Shown in pieces: positions 1-12,808 of a DNA stretch of 47,845 bases. The DNA comes from Deinococcus frigens DSM 12807 (GTDB taxonomy: Bacteria; Deinococcota; Deinococci; Deinococcales; Deinococcaceae). Below the pieces are notes generated by a model. It saw only the letters and a list, made by a program, of their open reading frames with translations, was not told the origin of the DNA and ran no database searches. Each line of letters starts with the position of its first letter. Within the stretch, counting starts at the first letter, position 1. The translations under genes and the position numbers were made by a program. The stretch lies in the NCBI RefSeq assembly GCF_000701425.1, contig NZ_JNIW01000030.1, forward strand, positions 1-47,845. The letters run 5' to 3'.

Positions 1-12
1 TAAACTGTGGTG

Positions 13-45
13 GAGACGATATCTAGCCATATCGTCTCAATTTTT
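13..45 (+). terminator. Intrinsic terminator of an upstream gene
   Basis: A perfect 10-bp inverted repeat (13-22 with 29-38, loop CTAGCC) is followed by AATTTTT. It would stop plus-strand transcription entering from the left edge; the gene it serves lies outside the window. About 160 nt of sequence with no recognisable gene follows before the end of the minus-strand regulator at 204. Confidence 0.75.
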
Positions 46-203
46 ATCGTCTGGGAGCGGGAAAATCTACTCTGACTCAAGCCCTAAACGGGGTGAAAAT
101 GATCCTGACAAGTTTACTGTCTACGGGACGGTCACTTACGATCCCAGACCACAGAAGCCTCAGATCGTGGAGCGGAGGGCCACAGGGGTCGTCCGCCGTT
201 TCT

Positions 204-875
204 TCATTTGTCCCGCTGCCCACGCAGCGGCGCGAGGCCGAGCTGAAGCGTATGCACCTGTTTCACGTCTGGCCGGTGCTTTTCGCGGTAGCGCAGCAGC
301 AGGGCGGCCAGCTCACGTTGCAAGGCTTTGGCGTCGTCTTGGCCCAAACGCAACTGATCGTTGGTGTACCACGCGGCAGGGGCGCTGGGACGCAGCATTT
401 CCTCTTTCTGCCAGCCGGGTTGATCGTCCGGGGCAGCTTCCCAGTAGAAGGTGGAGCCGTCACTGTACAGCCGCAGGTGCCAGCCGTGTTCCCCCTCCAC
501 CGCCGACAGCAGCCCGCTCCCTAGCTCCTCGCGCTGCGCCGCGTCGCGGGCCAGGAACAGTTCCAGCAGCGTGGCCTCCTGCGCCGCCTGAAAGCCCACC
601 ACGAAGCCGTCCGAGACGCTGCGGTAGCGCTTGACCGGGCGGCCCCGCCCGTGCTGGACAGAGACCACCTCAATCAGCTCCAGCGCCAGCAGTTGGCGCA
701 CGCGGTACAGCATGGTGTCGCGCCGCACGCCCAGCAGATCCGCAGCCTCGCTCAGCGTGCGTTCCTGACCCAGAAAGGGCATGAAGTAGTGGGCGTCACG
801 CGGGCTGAGCAGCATCCGCACCGCGTCGGGAGACTGGATGTGGTGCCAGTTCTGGACCGATTCGTAGCCCATCAT
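204..875 (-). CDS. Winged helix-turn-helix transcriptional regulator
   Basis: Protein of 223 residues. The N-terminal part (about residues 25-80) reads as an ArsR/MarR-like winged helix: a recognition-helix segment (SEAADLLGVRRDTMLYRVRQ), then a wing with basic GRGRPVKRYR. The remaining 140 residues look like an unassigned ligand or dimerisation domain. It is the last gene of the photolyase/UDG/topoisomerase operon: its ATG-ATG start overlaps the topoisomerase stop (TGATG), so it is probably translationally coupled. Either ATG (875 or 872) may be used. A regulator at the end of a repair operon could control that operon, but this is inference; no operator could be assigned. Confidence 0.75.
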   Translation of the reverse strand: MMGYESVQNWHHIQSPDAVRMLLSPRDAHYFMPFLGQERTLSEAADLLGVRRDTMLYRVRQLLALELIEVVSVQHGRGRPVKRYRSVSDGFVVGFQAAQEATLLELFLARDAAQREELGSGLLSAVEGEHGWHLRLYSDGSTFYWEAAPDDQPGWQKEEMLRPSAPAAWYTNDQLRLGQDDAKALQRELAALLLRYREKHRPDVKQVHTLQLGLAPLRGQRDK

Positions 876-1917
876 CAGGCGGCTTTTTTCCGCCGTTTAC
901 CCTTCACTTTGAGCGCCTTCTCGCTTTCCAGCAGCCGCTTGAGCGCCACCTCGCTGCGGCCCAGACCCTCCAGTTCGGCGCTCACTCGTCCGGCGCGCGG
1001 TTCGTAGTCGTCCAGCACCTTGCCCTCCAGGTAGCGGTCAAAGATGACCGGGCAGATGTAACTGCCCCGCGTGACGGCAGGGGTGTTGCCCAGATCCTCG
1101 GCCACATGTTTGACGCAGTCCACCAGTACCTTACGGGCCGCCCGCTCGGTCCCGGCCACGCCTGCCTCGGCCAGGTACTCGGCGGCCAGCAGCGTGCCGC
1201 CCCAGGTGCGGAAGTCCTTGGCGGTGAAGGGGCCAATCACTTCTTTGAGGTAGGTGTTCAGCTCCGGCGCGTGGACCCGGCGGCGGCCCTCGTCACCCAC
1301 GGTCTGGAACAGCCACGGGCCGGGCAGCTCCAGCAGCCTGCCGATGTTGCTCGCCAGCGCCGGATTGCGCGTCGCCTTGTGCTGCGTGATGCCGTGCTTG
1401 CCCCGGAAATGAAAGGTCACGGTGTTGCCCTCCACCTTAACATGCCGTTGGCGCAGCGTGCTGAGGCCGTACGTCTTGTGCTGCCTGGCGTAGGCGTCGC
1501 TGCCCACCCGGAAATGCGCGACGTGCAGCAGCCGGGTCATGAGAGCCATGATCTTGCGCGGCGGCAACCCATGAAGGCGCAGGTCAGAGGTGGTCACGTC
1601 CCGCAATATTGGTAGCGCCATGGCAAAGCGCGTCAGCCGCTGCCATTTTTTCAATGCGCCCGCCTGCACAAAATCGGGGTGATAGCGGTACTGAAGGCGC
1701 CCGGCGGCATCACGGCCAAAGGCCTGCAACTCGGCGTCGGCCTCGGGCGAGACAAAGACCTCGGTGTAGGCGGGCGGCACGGCCAGGCTGGCGATGCGCG
1801 CGATGCCGCCCTCGTTGTTGTAGCGCGTCCCGTCCGGCCAGAAGTATTTGAACTTCCTGGGATCATGGCCCTCGCGGTGCAGGTATTCCTCCTGCAACAT
1901 CTCGGTGCGTCCGGGCA

Positions 1918-1918
<1 letters not shown>
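875..1918 (-). CDS. DNA topoisomerase IB (poxvirus-like bacterial type)
   Basis: A 347-residue type IB topoisomerase, which relaxes supercoils through a 3'-phosphotyrosine intermediate and has the usual length for bacterial/poxvirus-like TopIB. The catalytic pentad can be traced in order: Arg in HFRVGS, Lys in RGKHG, Arg in KDFRTWGGT, Asn in LGNTP, and the nucleophilic Tyr in GSYICP. The C-terminus is strongly basic ([11 protein letters not shown]). The ATG at 1918 was chosen because it overlaps the upstream UDG stop by one base (TAATG). A longer reading frame runs up to 2581 but is only the antisense-free extension inside the UDG gene. The same operon carries photolyase, UDG and a regulator, fitting a genome-maintenance role. 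Confidence 0.93.
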
Positions 1919-4227
<2,309 letters not shown>

Positions 4228-4230
<3 letters not shown>

Positions 4231-4259
4231 GCCGCAGTCTTATGCAAGGCTGCGGCGTG
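4228..4259. promoter_or_regulatory. Perfect inverted repeat over the photolyase GTG start
   Basis: CACGCCGCAG (4228-4237) and its exact reverse complement (4250-4259) are separated by 12 nt. One arm contains the GTG start codon of the photolyase-like gene (4230). In mRNA this hairpin would bury the start codon; on DNA it could be an operator, possibly for the operon's own winged-helix regulator. No T-tract follows, so it is not an intrinsic terminator. The role is inferred. Confidence 0.5.
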
Positions 4260-4319
4260 GACGGTAAGAAGAGACAGGTTGGGGCTTTGGAAAACCTGAA
4301 GGCGGGCAGGTGAACGGGG

Positions 4320-5500
<1,181 letters not shown>

Positions 5501-5504
<4 letters not shown>

Positions 5505-6271
5505 TTTAGACTCCTTTTGGGTTGTTGCCGCTGGAAACTCCAAATGCCGTAGTCAAGCAGACGAGCATTGAGATCAGGACGCTCTGATTTAAGATGTTTC
5601 ACAGCCTCCGAAACGAGATTCTGCGCTTTCCTCAGTCCGATAGCTCCCTTCGGTCTACTTAAAGCATCTTCCAGAAATCTAAGCACCATACGATCTGGCT
5701 TGATTTTGTCATCTGAACCCGCAAGCATGAAAAAATATGTTGTGGAGATGCCGCTTTTTTGTCCCGGTATCTCACAGATCTCCTTTTCAATTTTTGCGAG
5801 CTTAGTCTCAAACTCTTTTGTCAAAAGCCTTTCGATGTCTTGGAAAAAGTTAATATCATTTTCACAGAGAACAGCCGCAAAACGCCTAACAGCATCTGCC
5901 TTGAGAATTCCACTTCTAGTAGAGGTCCTTTGGCGATTTACGAAAACATCATCTGCCAACTGCTCAACACTGAGTCCTTCAAGAGCTTTGAGAAAACTTT
6001 CGATGGATATTTGTTCTTCTTCTAGAGGGAGTTCATTTCCTTTTTCTCTAAGGGTTTTTATCTGAGGTTTAACATGTTTTGACTGAAGATAGTCACAACA
6101 GCGACGGACTGTATTCTGTACGCCCTTAAAGTTGACACCTATTGAGAACACGGAGTCTACAACGCAGAGCGGCAGGCTTCGATAGAAGTATTCCTCGCCC
6201 AATTTGAGCGACTTCAAATCAAGATGCTTCCTACAATGGGCTGCTACTCTCTCGCTATCACTGTCAGGCAT
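5501..6271 (-). CDS. AT-rich HhH-GPD/endonuclease III-like protein, function unknown
   Basis: 256 residues, with base composition far more AT-rich than its neighbours, which suggests horizontal acquisition. I cannot name the family. Residues 160-205 resemble the helix-hairpin-helix plus Gly/Pro/Asp element of endonuclease III-type glycosylases: IPG (168-170), then [10 protein letters not shown] with Asp193 where the essential Asp falls. The Lys of bifunctional EndoIII is absent and there is no Cys cluster, so a monofunctional glycosylase-like or merely HhH-fold protein is possible. A segment [21 protein letters not shown] (111-131) looks conserved and basic. The start has a GGAGGGG ribosome site. 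The TGA overlaps the carA ATG (ATGA), so an acquired gene sits translationally coupled to a housekeeping gene. Confidence 0.75.
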
Positions 6272-6491
6272 TTCCCCTCCATTCGCGCCTCACTGGACGC
6301 AATTCATGGTGTGTAGCGTAGGGCATCGGCGGGTTGCCGGGTGACCCCTTGCTCTAGGGGGGCATTATCCACTCTCCGGCCACAACAGCCTCTGCCCCGG
6401 CTCACCTTCTGCGGGGGCAGGCTTACAATCCGGCCATGCCACACCCAGCCCACCCTAGACGCTCTCCAGACCTGTCCATGCTGAAAACGGA

Positions 6492-7253
6492 ATGAAAGCC
6501 CCATCTGAGCAGCCCATTCTCCTGATCACTGGCGCGGGCCGGGGCATCGGCGCGGCGACGGCCCTACTGGCAGCCTCGCAGGGCTACGCGGTGGTCGTCA
6601 ATTTTCTGCACGACGCGGCAGCGGCAGATGGCGTGGTGGCCAACATCCGGGAGGCGGGCGGACAGGCGATAGTCGTACAGGGTGACGTGTCCAAAGTGAA
6701 AGACGTGCGGCGCATCTTCGATGAAGCAGAGGCGGGGCTGGGGCCAGTGGATTTTCTGGTCAACAACGCCGGGATCACGGGCGGGCTCGGCCCCTTCGCG
6801 GCAGTGCGCCCGGAAGCACTGGAGGCCGTGCTCGACACCAACGTGCTGGGTGTGATGTTCTGCGCTCAGGAGGCGCTGCGGCGCTGGCAGGCGTCCGGCA
6901 CGCGCGGCGTGATCGTCAATGTCTCCTCCGGCGCGGCGCAGACGGGCAGCCCCGGCGAATACGTGCATTACGCCGCCAGCAAGGCCGCCGTGGACGCTTT
7001 CACGGTGGGCCTGGGCCGCGAAGTTGCGCCGCAGGGCATCCGGGTCTGCGGAGTCGCCCCCGGCATGACCCTGACTGACATTCACGCGGCAGCAGGCGAA
7101 CCGGACCGCCCAGCGCGCGTGGCCCCCAGGATTCCGCTGCGCCGTCTGGCCGCCCCCGAGGAAATCGCGGAGGCCATCGTCTGGCTTCTCAGCCCGGCGG
7201 CCTCCTACGTGACCGCCACCACCTTGCAGTGCAGCGGCGGGCTGACCTCGTAA
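6492..7253 (+). CDS. SDR family NAD(P)-dependent oxidoreductase
   Basis: A 253-residue classical short-chain dehydrogenase. Visible are the nucleotide-binding TGAGRGIG near the N-terminus, NNAGI, the catalytic Ser in NVSSGAA, and YAASK (catalytic Tyr and Lys). It resembles FabG-like and glucose-dehydrogenase-like SDRs, but the substrate cannot be read from sequence. It is a single gene, divergent from the AT-rich gene at 6271. A 220-nt GC-rich spacer separates them and holds no other gene that I can see. Confidence 0.88.
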   Translation: MKAPSEQPILLITGAGRGIGAATALLAASQGYAVVVNFLHDAAAADGVVANIREAGGQAIVVQGDVSKVKDVRRIFDEAEAGLGPVDFLVNNAGITGGLGPFAAVRPEALEAVLDTNVLGVMFCAQEALRRWQASGTRGVIVNVSSGAAQTGSPGEYVHYAASKAAVDAFTVGLGREVAPQGIRVCGVAPGMTLTDIHAAAGEPDRPARVAPRIPLRRLAAPEEIAEAIVWLLSPAASYVTATTLQCSGGLTS

Positions 7254-7264
7254 CGCAGCCCATT

Positions 7265-7306
7265 AAAAACCCCATCCAATCGCCGTTTGACCGGGCGAAG
7301 GATGGG
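7265..7306 (-). terminator. Terminator of the PCuAC-SCO-CtaG operon
   Basis: Read on the minus strand, CCCATCC pairs with GGATGGG (7306-7300 with 7277-7271) around an inner TCGCC/GGCGA stem, and is followed by GTTTTT (7270-7265). It lies 15 nt beyond the ctaG stop. On the plus strand the hairpin is followed by A residues, so it acts only on the minus strand. Confidence 0.8.
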
Positions 7307-7321
7307 AAAAAATGGCTGTGC

Positions 7322-8142
7322 TCAGGTGGGCGGCGTCGCCTCGTTGCCCCCGGTCAATTCCACCAGCCACTGGAAGAGTTGAATGAATGCCAGTGCCAGG
7401 GCGGGAATCCCAGCCAGCATCATGATCCAGCCCGACAACTGCTGATTTTGCAGCGGCGAGAGGTTCCACAGGCACAGCGCGTTCACGTAGGGCGTGTACA
7501 GCACGTTGGGCGCGTACAGCCACACCGAGGCCACCGACATCATCGGCAGCGCCGCCAGCAGGCCAAAGCCTCCGCGCGATCCCATCCCGGCGGGCTGCAC
7601 GTTGGGCAGCGGGCGCAGAATGACGCTCCAGACCAGCAGGCTGCTCAGCAGGTACAGCGCGGGCAGCAGCGCGGCGGCGGTGTTGGTGACCACGCTGGCA
7701 TTGAACCCGGCGGGCACGTTCCAGAAGATGATCACGGCGGCCCACACCGCCAGCGCCACCCACGGGTCCAGCAGGACGCCCAGCGTGCGGGCCACCGCGC
7801 CACGCGGATTGATCTTCACGCCCCTCGGAATGCCCAGCACCAGCAGCGGCGGCACCACTTCGGCCAACAGCATCAGGCGGCCCATGTACAGCGCCATGCT
7901 GCTGCCCGTCAGCGTGGCGGCGCGGCTCTGGGTGGTCAGCAGCAGCAGCACCAGGCCCAGCGCGAACAGCACGGCCCGCCAGACCGGCCAGCGGGCGCGG
8001 CCCTCGGGGCTGCGGCGCGAGACGATAAAGCGCCAGAGGTAGTATCCGGCCACCAGCAGTGTGGGGATCAGGAACAGCAGATCGGGGGCCGGGATCAGCA
8101 GATCAGCCAGCGTGGGATCGAGGTTGACGGGAGGTGGCGTGT

Positions 8143-8146
<4 letters not shown>
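7322..8146 (-). CDS. ctaG: Cytochrome c oxidase assembly factor CtaG (caa3-type)
   Basis: 274 residues, almost entirely hydrophobic with about seven predicted membrane segments, and CtaG_Cox-family signatures (LYMGRLMLLAEVVPPLLVLGIP; SVWLYAPNVLY). It is proposed to help insert Cu into the caa3-type cytochrome c oxidase. The start is the GTG at 8146, which overlaps the SCO stop by 4 nt (GTGA) and has GGAG upstream. The frame can be extended to 8218, but that part is a shadow of the SCO gene. It is the last gene of a three-gene copper/oxidase assembly operon and is followed by an intrinsic terminator. Confidence 0.88.
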
Positions 8147-8805
<659 letters not shown>

Positions 8806-8809
8806 ACGC

Positions 8810-9334
8810 TCAGGGCCTCCTGACGGTGGCCTTGAGGGCAAAGGTCCGTCCGTCGGGGGCGCTCAGGGTCAGGGTCAGGGTTTCACCGACTTTCAGCGGG
8901 CGCTTGAGCTTCATCAGCATCAGGTGATCGCCAGTGTCGCTCAGGAGCAGCTTGCCCCCGGCGGGAATGGTCAGCGCCGCAGTCATACTCATGCCCTGCA
9001 TGCCGCCAGCCGATTTCCTGGTGACCATCAGCAGGCCCTGTCCGGCGACGGTAGCCCGCACGCCGCTGATCACAATCGGCGTTTGACCCGTGTTGATCAG
9101 GGTGCCGAAGACACTGGTTTCCCTGATCATGGGCGGCACGGCCACCACAGTGGCATTCATGGCCCTGAGCGGCAGCGTGCCAGCAGACTTTTTAGCCGTC
9201 GGAGCGGGCATGGGCATGCTGTGGTCCATCTGCTGGGCCAGCGCGGGCGAATTCAGCCCAGCAGTGAGGCCAGCAGTGAGGACAGTGACAAGGGCAGCGC
9301 CGAGCAGCGTCCGGCGGGAGGTGGGGGGGGACAT
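8810..9334 (-). CDS. PCuAC-type periplasmic copper chaperone
   Basis: 174 residues. A Tat-like signal (SRRTLLGAALVT, cleavage near SPALA-QQ) is followed by a Met/His-rich stretch (MDHSMPMP) and a PCu(A)C domain (IPAGGKLLLSDTGDHLMLMKL). The distal HxM (DHLMLM) is present. The first His of the usual H(M)x10Mx21HxM motif is not visible: the segment reads VAGQGLLMVTRKSAGGMQGMSM. Met residues or the N-terminal MDHSM may replace it. PCuAC hands Cu to the CuA site with SCO. It is the first gene of the operon, with AAGGAGT before ATG 9334. A near-exact 12-bp tandem duplication (9259-9282) lies in the signal peptide (LTAGLTAG). Confidence 0.88.
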   Translation of the reverse strand: MSPPTSRRTLLGAALVTVLTAGLTAGLNSPALAQQMDHSMPMPAPTAKKSAGTLPLRAMNATVVAVPPMIRETSVFGTLINTGQTPIVISGVRATVAGQGLLMVTRKSAGGMQGMSMTAALTIPAGGKLLLSDTGDHLMLMKLKRPLKVGETLTLTLSAPDGRTFALKATVRRP

Positions 9335-9373
9335 GGGGCAACTCCTTGGTGAATGTGCGGCGGCAGCGGCCAA

Positions 9374-9430
9374 AACTTACAGAACAGAACTCAGAGAACA
9401 GAACCCAGAGAGCAGAACTTACAGAACAGG
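9374..9430. repeat. CAGAAC-rich direct repeats upstream of PCuAC
   Basis: The 14-mer AACTTACAGAACAG occurs at 9374 and again at 9416, with further CAGAAC/GAGAACAG hexamers between them. The block lies about 40 nt upstream of the PCuAC start, in its likely promoter region. It could be slippage-derived or an operator array; sequence alone does not decide. Confidence 0.6.
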
Positions 9431-9504
9431 GGCCGCCTGCCAGAGACCGCCGCAGTCTAGGCCACGCCAGCGGGCTGAATTGTCCCCGCGTGCCAGCGTT
9501 TCCG

Positions 9505-9544
9505 CAGTCCAGCCGCCGGGCTAGCAGTCCAGCCGCCGGGCTAG
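9505..9544. repeat. 20-bp tandem duplication covering the cyclase stop codon
   Basis: CAGTCCAGCCGCCGGGCTAG at 9505-9524 is repeated exactly at 9525-9544. The second copy contains the TAG stop of the minus-strand diguanylate cyclase gene (9541-9543), so the gene's last bases and stop have been duplicated. It is one of several 12-20 bp tandem duplications in this window. Confidence 0.9.
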
Positions 9545-10680
9545 CGCGAGGAGGTCAGTTCCGGCAGCGCGGCGCTGAGGGCCAGGGCGTCGCCGGACAG
9601 ATCAGCGGCCTGCACATCGTCCATGTTCATACGGGCGCGGCCCGCGTGCTTGGCGCGGTACAGGCGGCGGTCCGCCAGATTCAGCAATCCCGCCGCGTCG
9701 TGGGCCTCGCTAGCCAGGGCCGCGCCGACGCTGACCGTGACGCGGGGCAACGCCTCCGGCCAGTCCTGCTCGGCCAGCGTGCGGCGAATGCGCCCGCAGA
9801 TATGTTCCAGCACGGCCCGCTCGCCCGCAGCCACCAGCAGCACGAATTCCTCGCCGCCCCAGCGGGCCACCAGATCGCCGGACCGGGCGCAGGCCCGTAG
9901 CGTCTGCCCCGCAGCCACCAGCACCTGGTCGCCGGTCTCGTGGCCGTGGGTGTCGTTGACCGCCTTGAACAGATCGATGTCGATCAGCAGGAGTCCGATG
10001 GGCGCAGTCCCCTCGCCGGGTGCGGGCGGGGTCATGGCAACGGGCCGAACCGAACTGGTCTGCGGCCCGTAATGGTCCTCCAGCCGCCGTTCCAGCGAGC
10101 GGCGGTTGAGCAGACCGGTCAGCGGATCAGTCAGGGCCAGGTCCGCGTAACGCGCGGTGCGCGACAGCTCCTGCTGAATCTGTCGCCCGGCCACCGTCAT
10201 CTGCCCGATCAGAAACATCAGGAACCCGGTGTACAGCAGCGGCACCGGATCGGTGGGCCAGTGGCGCAGCACCAGCGCAGCCAGCGCCATGTACAGCAGT
10301 CCGCCGCGCAGCGCGGCCTGTCGCAGCGGCAGCAGACCGAGCCACACCGCAAAAAAGAGCGGGACCGTCAGCGATTCCCGCGCCCCCAGCCTCAGATCAC
10401 GTCCGTAAAAGTCCCACAGGAAATAGGCGGCTCCCAAATTCGCTGCCCACACCACCAGCGTATCCAGCCGCTGCGCCGAGACCTGGCGGCTCAGGATGGC
10501 GGGCAGCAGTGCGGCGCTCAGCAGGGCCACCAGCGCAGCCCGCCAGTTGCCGTGCGGCAGTTCTTGGGCGGCGATGGCCGCGTGAATAGCCACCGAACAC
10601 GCGCACAGCACCAGGTAGCCCCGGCGGCGCGCGGCCTCCAGCCTCTGTTCGCGCAGAGCACTCTCCGACATGGCCTGCAT
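9541..10680 (-). CDS. Membrane-bound GGDEF diguanylate cyclase
   Basis: About 379 residues. Five or six hydrophobic segments occupy the first 160 residues (an MHYT/MASE-like sensor of no recognised class), then a complete GGDEF domain: DIDLFKAVNDTHGHETGD, and the active site RWGGEEF. A product-inhibition I-site (RSGD, five residues before the GGEEF) is present. It should make cyclic di-GMP from two GTP. The start is uncertain: ATG 10680 or 10671, with no clear ribosome site. The frame extends to 10812 but would then overlap the GNAT gene by 64 nt. It follows the two GNAT genes on the same strand. Confidence 0.88.
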   Translation of the reverse strand: MQAMSESALREQRLEAARRRGYLVLCACSVAIHAAIAAQELPHGNWRAALVALLSAALLPAILSRQVSAQRLDTLVVWAANLGAAYFLWDFYGRDLRLGARESLTVPLFFAVWLGLLPLRQAALRGGLLYMALAALVLRHWPTDPVPLLYTGFLMFLIGQMTVAGRQIQQELSRTARYADLALTDPLTGLLNRRSLERRLEDHYGPQTSSVRPVAMTPPAPGEGTAPIGLLLIDIDLFKAVNDTHGHETGDQVLVAAGQTLRACARSGDLVARWGGEEFVLLVAAGERAVLEHICGRIRRTLAEQDWPEALPRVTVSVGAALASEAHDAAGLLNLADRRLYRAKHAGRARMNMDDVQAADLSGDALALSAALPELTSSR

Positions 10681-10748
10681 TCTAGAGGGCCAGTTTTTCT
10701 GAGGGTCACTCCATCCAGCACGCCCGTTGAGCCAACCTTGAGTCAACG

Positions 10749-11675
10749 CTAATCCACGCAGGGGCCGGATGATCCGCGCGGTTCCGGTAGCGCCAGTTCC
10801 CAGGTCACCCACATGCGCTCCACGCGGTAGCCCAGCCGGGTATTCACACGCAGCATCGGCAGGTTCAGCACGGTGCCGCCCGTGCCCGCCCTGAGCCGCC
10901 TTTCCCTTCTGGCCCAGGCCAGGGCGCGGGCCTTGACCAGCGTCGCCAGTCCGCGTGAGCGGTGGTCCGGGTGGGTCACGGTGTTCTCACTCTCTACCTC
11001 TGACCCACGCGGGCTCAGCCGGGTCAGGGCCACGATCTCGCCGCGCCAGCGCACCATGAACACGGCTTCCTCGCGCACGATCATCTCGCGCAATCCTGCC
11101 CCGGTCAGGGGTTCGGGCGTGGTGGTGGGATTGCGCGGCGCGTCGGCCACCCCGCGTTCATGCAGCGCGTACAGCGCGGCCCAGTCCGCCTCCGGCGCGT
11201 CCGGCGGCAGTTGCTCGATCTCGTAGCCCCTGAGAAAGAGGCGTTCTTCCAGCGGTTGAAAGGCGGCGAAATCGAAATTTGCCAGCTCCAGATGCGCGCC
11301 CCAGGACTGCCAGGCATTGCGGAAGCCCGCCGCGTGGAAGAATTCCATCTGCTCGCTGAAGTCCTCGCGCGTCACGCCCAGCAGCCGCGAGAAACCGGGG
11401 GGCAGATCGGCCAGATGCGCCAGATACAGCGGCGTGAAGGCGGCCCCATCCCCGGCCAGATCCAGGCGCAGGGCGTCCGGCGTGGCGTCCCCGAAGGGCC
11501 GCAGATGGGCGGTGGCGATCACCTGCTGCCCCTGCACCGCGACGAGGCGGCGGCGCAGCGGATCGGCGCTTTCCCGGAAGCGTTCCGGCGGATAGGTCCA
11601 GTGGCCCCGCACGCTGTCGGTGACGAGGCGGGCGACGGCAGGGGCGTCGGCGTTCTGGAAGGGGCGGATATTCAT
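10749..11675 (-). CDS. GNAT-family N-acetyltransferase (two-domain)
   Basis: 308 residues with two GNAT-like halves. The C-terminal half carries the acetyl-CoA motif A (THPDHRSRGLATLVKARALA), and the N-terminal half is degenerate. The substrate is unknown. Start ATG 11675 overlaps the stop of the upstream GNAT gene (ATGA), with GGAG about 10 nt before; the frame extends six codons further. This tandem pair of related GNATs looks like an old duplication. Confidence 0.85.
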   Translation of the reverse strand: MNIRPFQNADAPAVARLVTDSVRGHWTYPPERFRESADPLRRRLVAVQGQQVIATAHLRPFGDATPDALRLDLAGDGAAFTPLYLAHLADLPPGFSRLLGVTREDFSEQMEFFHAAGFRNAWQSWGAHLELANFDFAAFQPLEERLFLRGYEIEQLPPDAPEADWAALYALHERGVADAPRNPTTTPEPLTGAGLREMIVREEAVFMVRWRGEIVALTRLSPRGSEVESENTVTHPDHRSRGLATLVKARALAWARRERRLRAGTGGTVLNLPMLRVNTRLGYRVERMWVTWELALPEPRGSSGPCVD

Positions 11676-12610
11676 GCGGGCTGCTCCGTGCACTGTGCTT
11701 CGTGAGCGATCCAGTCCGGCTCGATGTTCGCGCCCAGACGGCGCAACACGCCCAGGTAAGCACTGTCCTGACTGCTGCCCGCGACGTTCAGGAAGTCTAC
11801 GCCGTTGGCCTGAAGCTGACGTGCGGTCCGGGCCAGCAGCGCCGTGGCCAGTCCCCGCCCCCGGTGCGCCGGGTGGACGATCAGCACGGCGTTCCAGGCG
11901 TGCAGGCGCGAGCGCTCGGGCAACGATAAGCCCACCGGCTCCCCGGCCTGCCAGGCGATGTGCGCGGCATTCCAGAGGGTGTCCTCGTCGGTTCCGTCCC
12001 CACCCGTCAGGGCGTCGCTGGCGGCAGGAATGGTGGGCAGGGCCAGCACTTTGTCCGCGCGGGTCAGGGCATACAGGGCGTGCAGGCGCGCGTCCTGCTG
12101 AAATGGAGCGGCGGCGGTCACGGTGTAGCCGTCGGCCTCAAGCTGAAGATCCAGGGTCCGCGCCGAAGCCGCCCAGCCGCGCAGATGAAAACCCCCGCCA
12201 AACGTGCGGTGAATCTCCCGGAAGCCCAGCGCCTCCAGATCGGGCCAGGCAGACAGGTAATCCTCGCGCACGCTGGTCCACAGGTGGCCGCGCCCAGCTT
12301 TCCGCACCTGCCCGGCGAGGTGGTTCAGCAGCGCCTGTGCCGTCCCGTCTGCACGGCAATCGGGATGGATGTGCAGGCCCAGCCAGCCGTGCGTGGGATG
12401 AACATCCGGCAGCCACAGCGAGGCCAGCCCGGTGACCTGTCCCTCCATTTCACTGACGACATAATCGTTCGGACGCTGCCCGAAGGCGGTTCGCAGCCCT
12501 GCGGCGGTGGCGTGAAAGTGCGGCTCCTGCGTGCTGTTCAGCAGCAGCGCGGCCACAAAGGCGTCTTGGGACCGGGGTGGGCGAAGCTGGATGCAGGCGG
12601 CGGGAGTCAT
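11672..12610 (-). CDS. GNAT-family N-acetyltransferase (two-domain)
   Basis: 312 residues with two GNAT domains. The first has a weak motif A (HIHPDCRADGTAQALLNHLA) and the second a good one (VHPAHRGRGLATALLARTA). It resembles the next gene in architecture and is translationally coupled to it (ATGA). The region before the ATG contains GGTGAC/GTCACC (12611-12616 and 12628-12633), an inverted repeat over the likely -10 region (CATGCT, 6 nt before ATG), which could be an operator or chance. Confidence 0.85.
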   Translation of the reverse strand: MTPAACIQLRPPRSQDAFVAALLLNSTQEPHFHATAAGLRTAFGQRPNDYVVSEMEGQVTGLASLWLPDVHPTHGWLGLHIHPDCRADGTAQALLNHLAGQVRKAGRGHLWTSVREDYLSAWPDLEALGFREIHRTFGGGFHLRGWAASARTLDLQLEADGYTVTAAAPFQQDARLHALYALTRADKVLALPTIPAASDALTGGDGTDEDTLWNAAHIAWQAGEPVGLSLPERSRLHAWNAVLIVHPAHRGRGLATALLARTARQLQANGVDFLNVAGSSQDSAYLGVLRRLGANIEPDWIAHEAQCTEQPA

Positions 12611-12773
12611 GGTGACAGCATGGGGTGGTCACCGGAAAAATGCCACTTCAGGCTCTAGGCCAAATGGCGCAGCCGCTGAATATGCGCCGGGTGAATAAGA
12701 GCTATTCCTGCCGCCCAACGCCGGTCCTGGGTATCCGCCCCACCTTATACTCAGATCCCATACACAGAGAGGC

Positions 12774-12802
12774 TTGACAGGATTACGTCTGCGGCGTATT
12801 AT
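12774..12802 (+). promoter_or_regulatory. Near-consensus sigma-70 promoter
   Basis: TTGACA (12774-12779), exactly 17 nt, then TATTAT (12797-12802). Expected start of transcription is near 12809. It is one of the best promoter matches in the window. It faces a hairpin terminator at 12899 and, beyond that, a small ORF and the RIO kinase. Confidence 0.8.
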
Positions 12803-12808
12803 GCTCAT

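Noticed and set aside
1..200. Possible IS remnant: GTCTGGGA (49-56) inverted as TCCCAGAC (143-150)
   Set aside because: Only 8 bp, no flanking duplication and no transposase; chance cannot be excluded.
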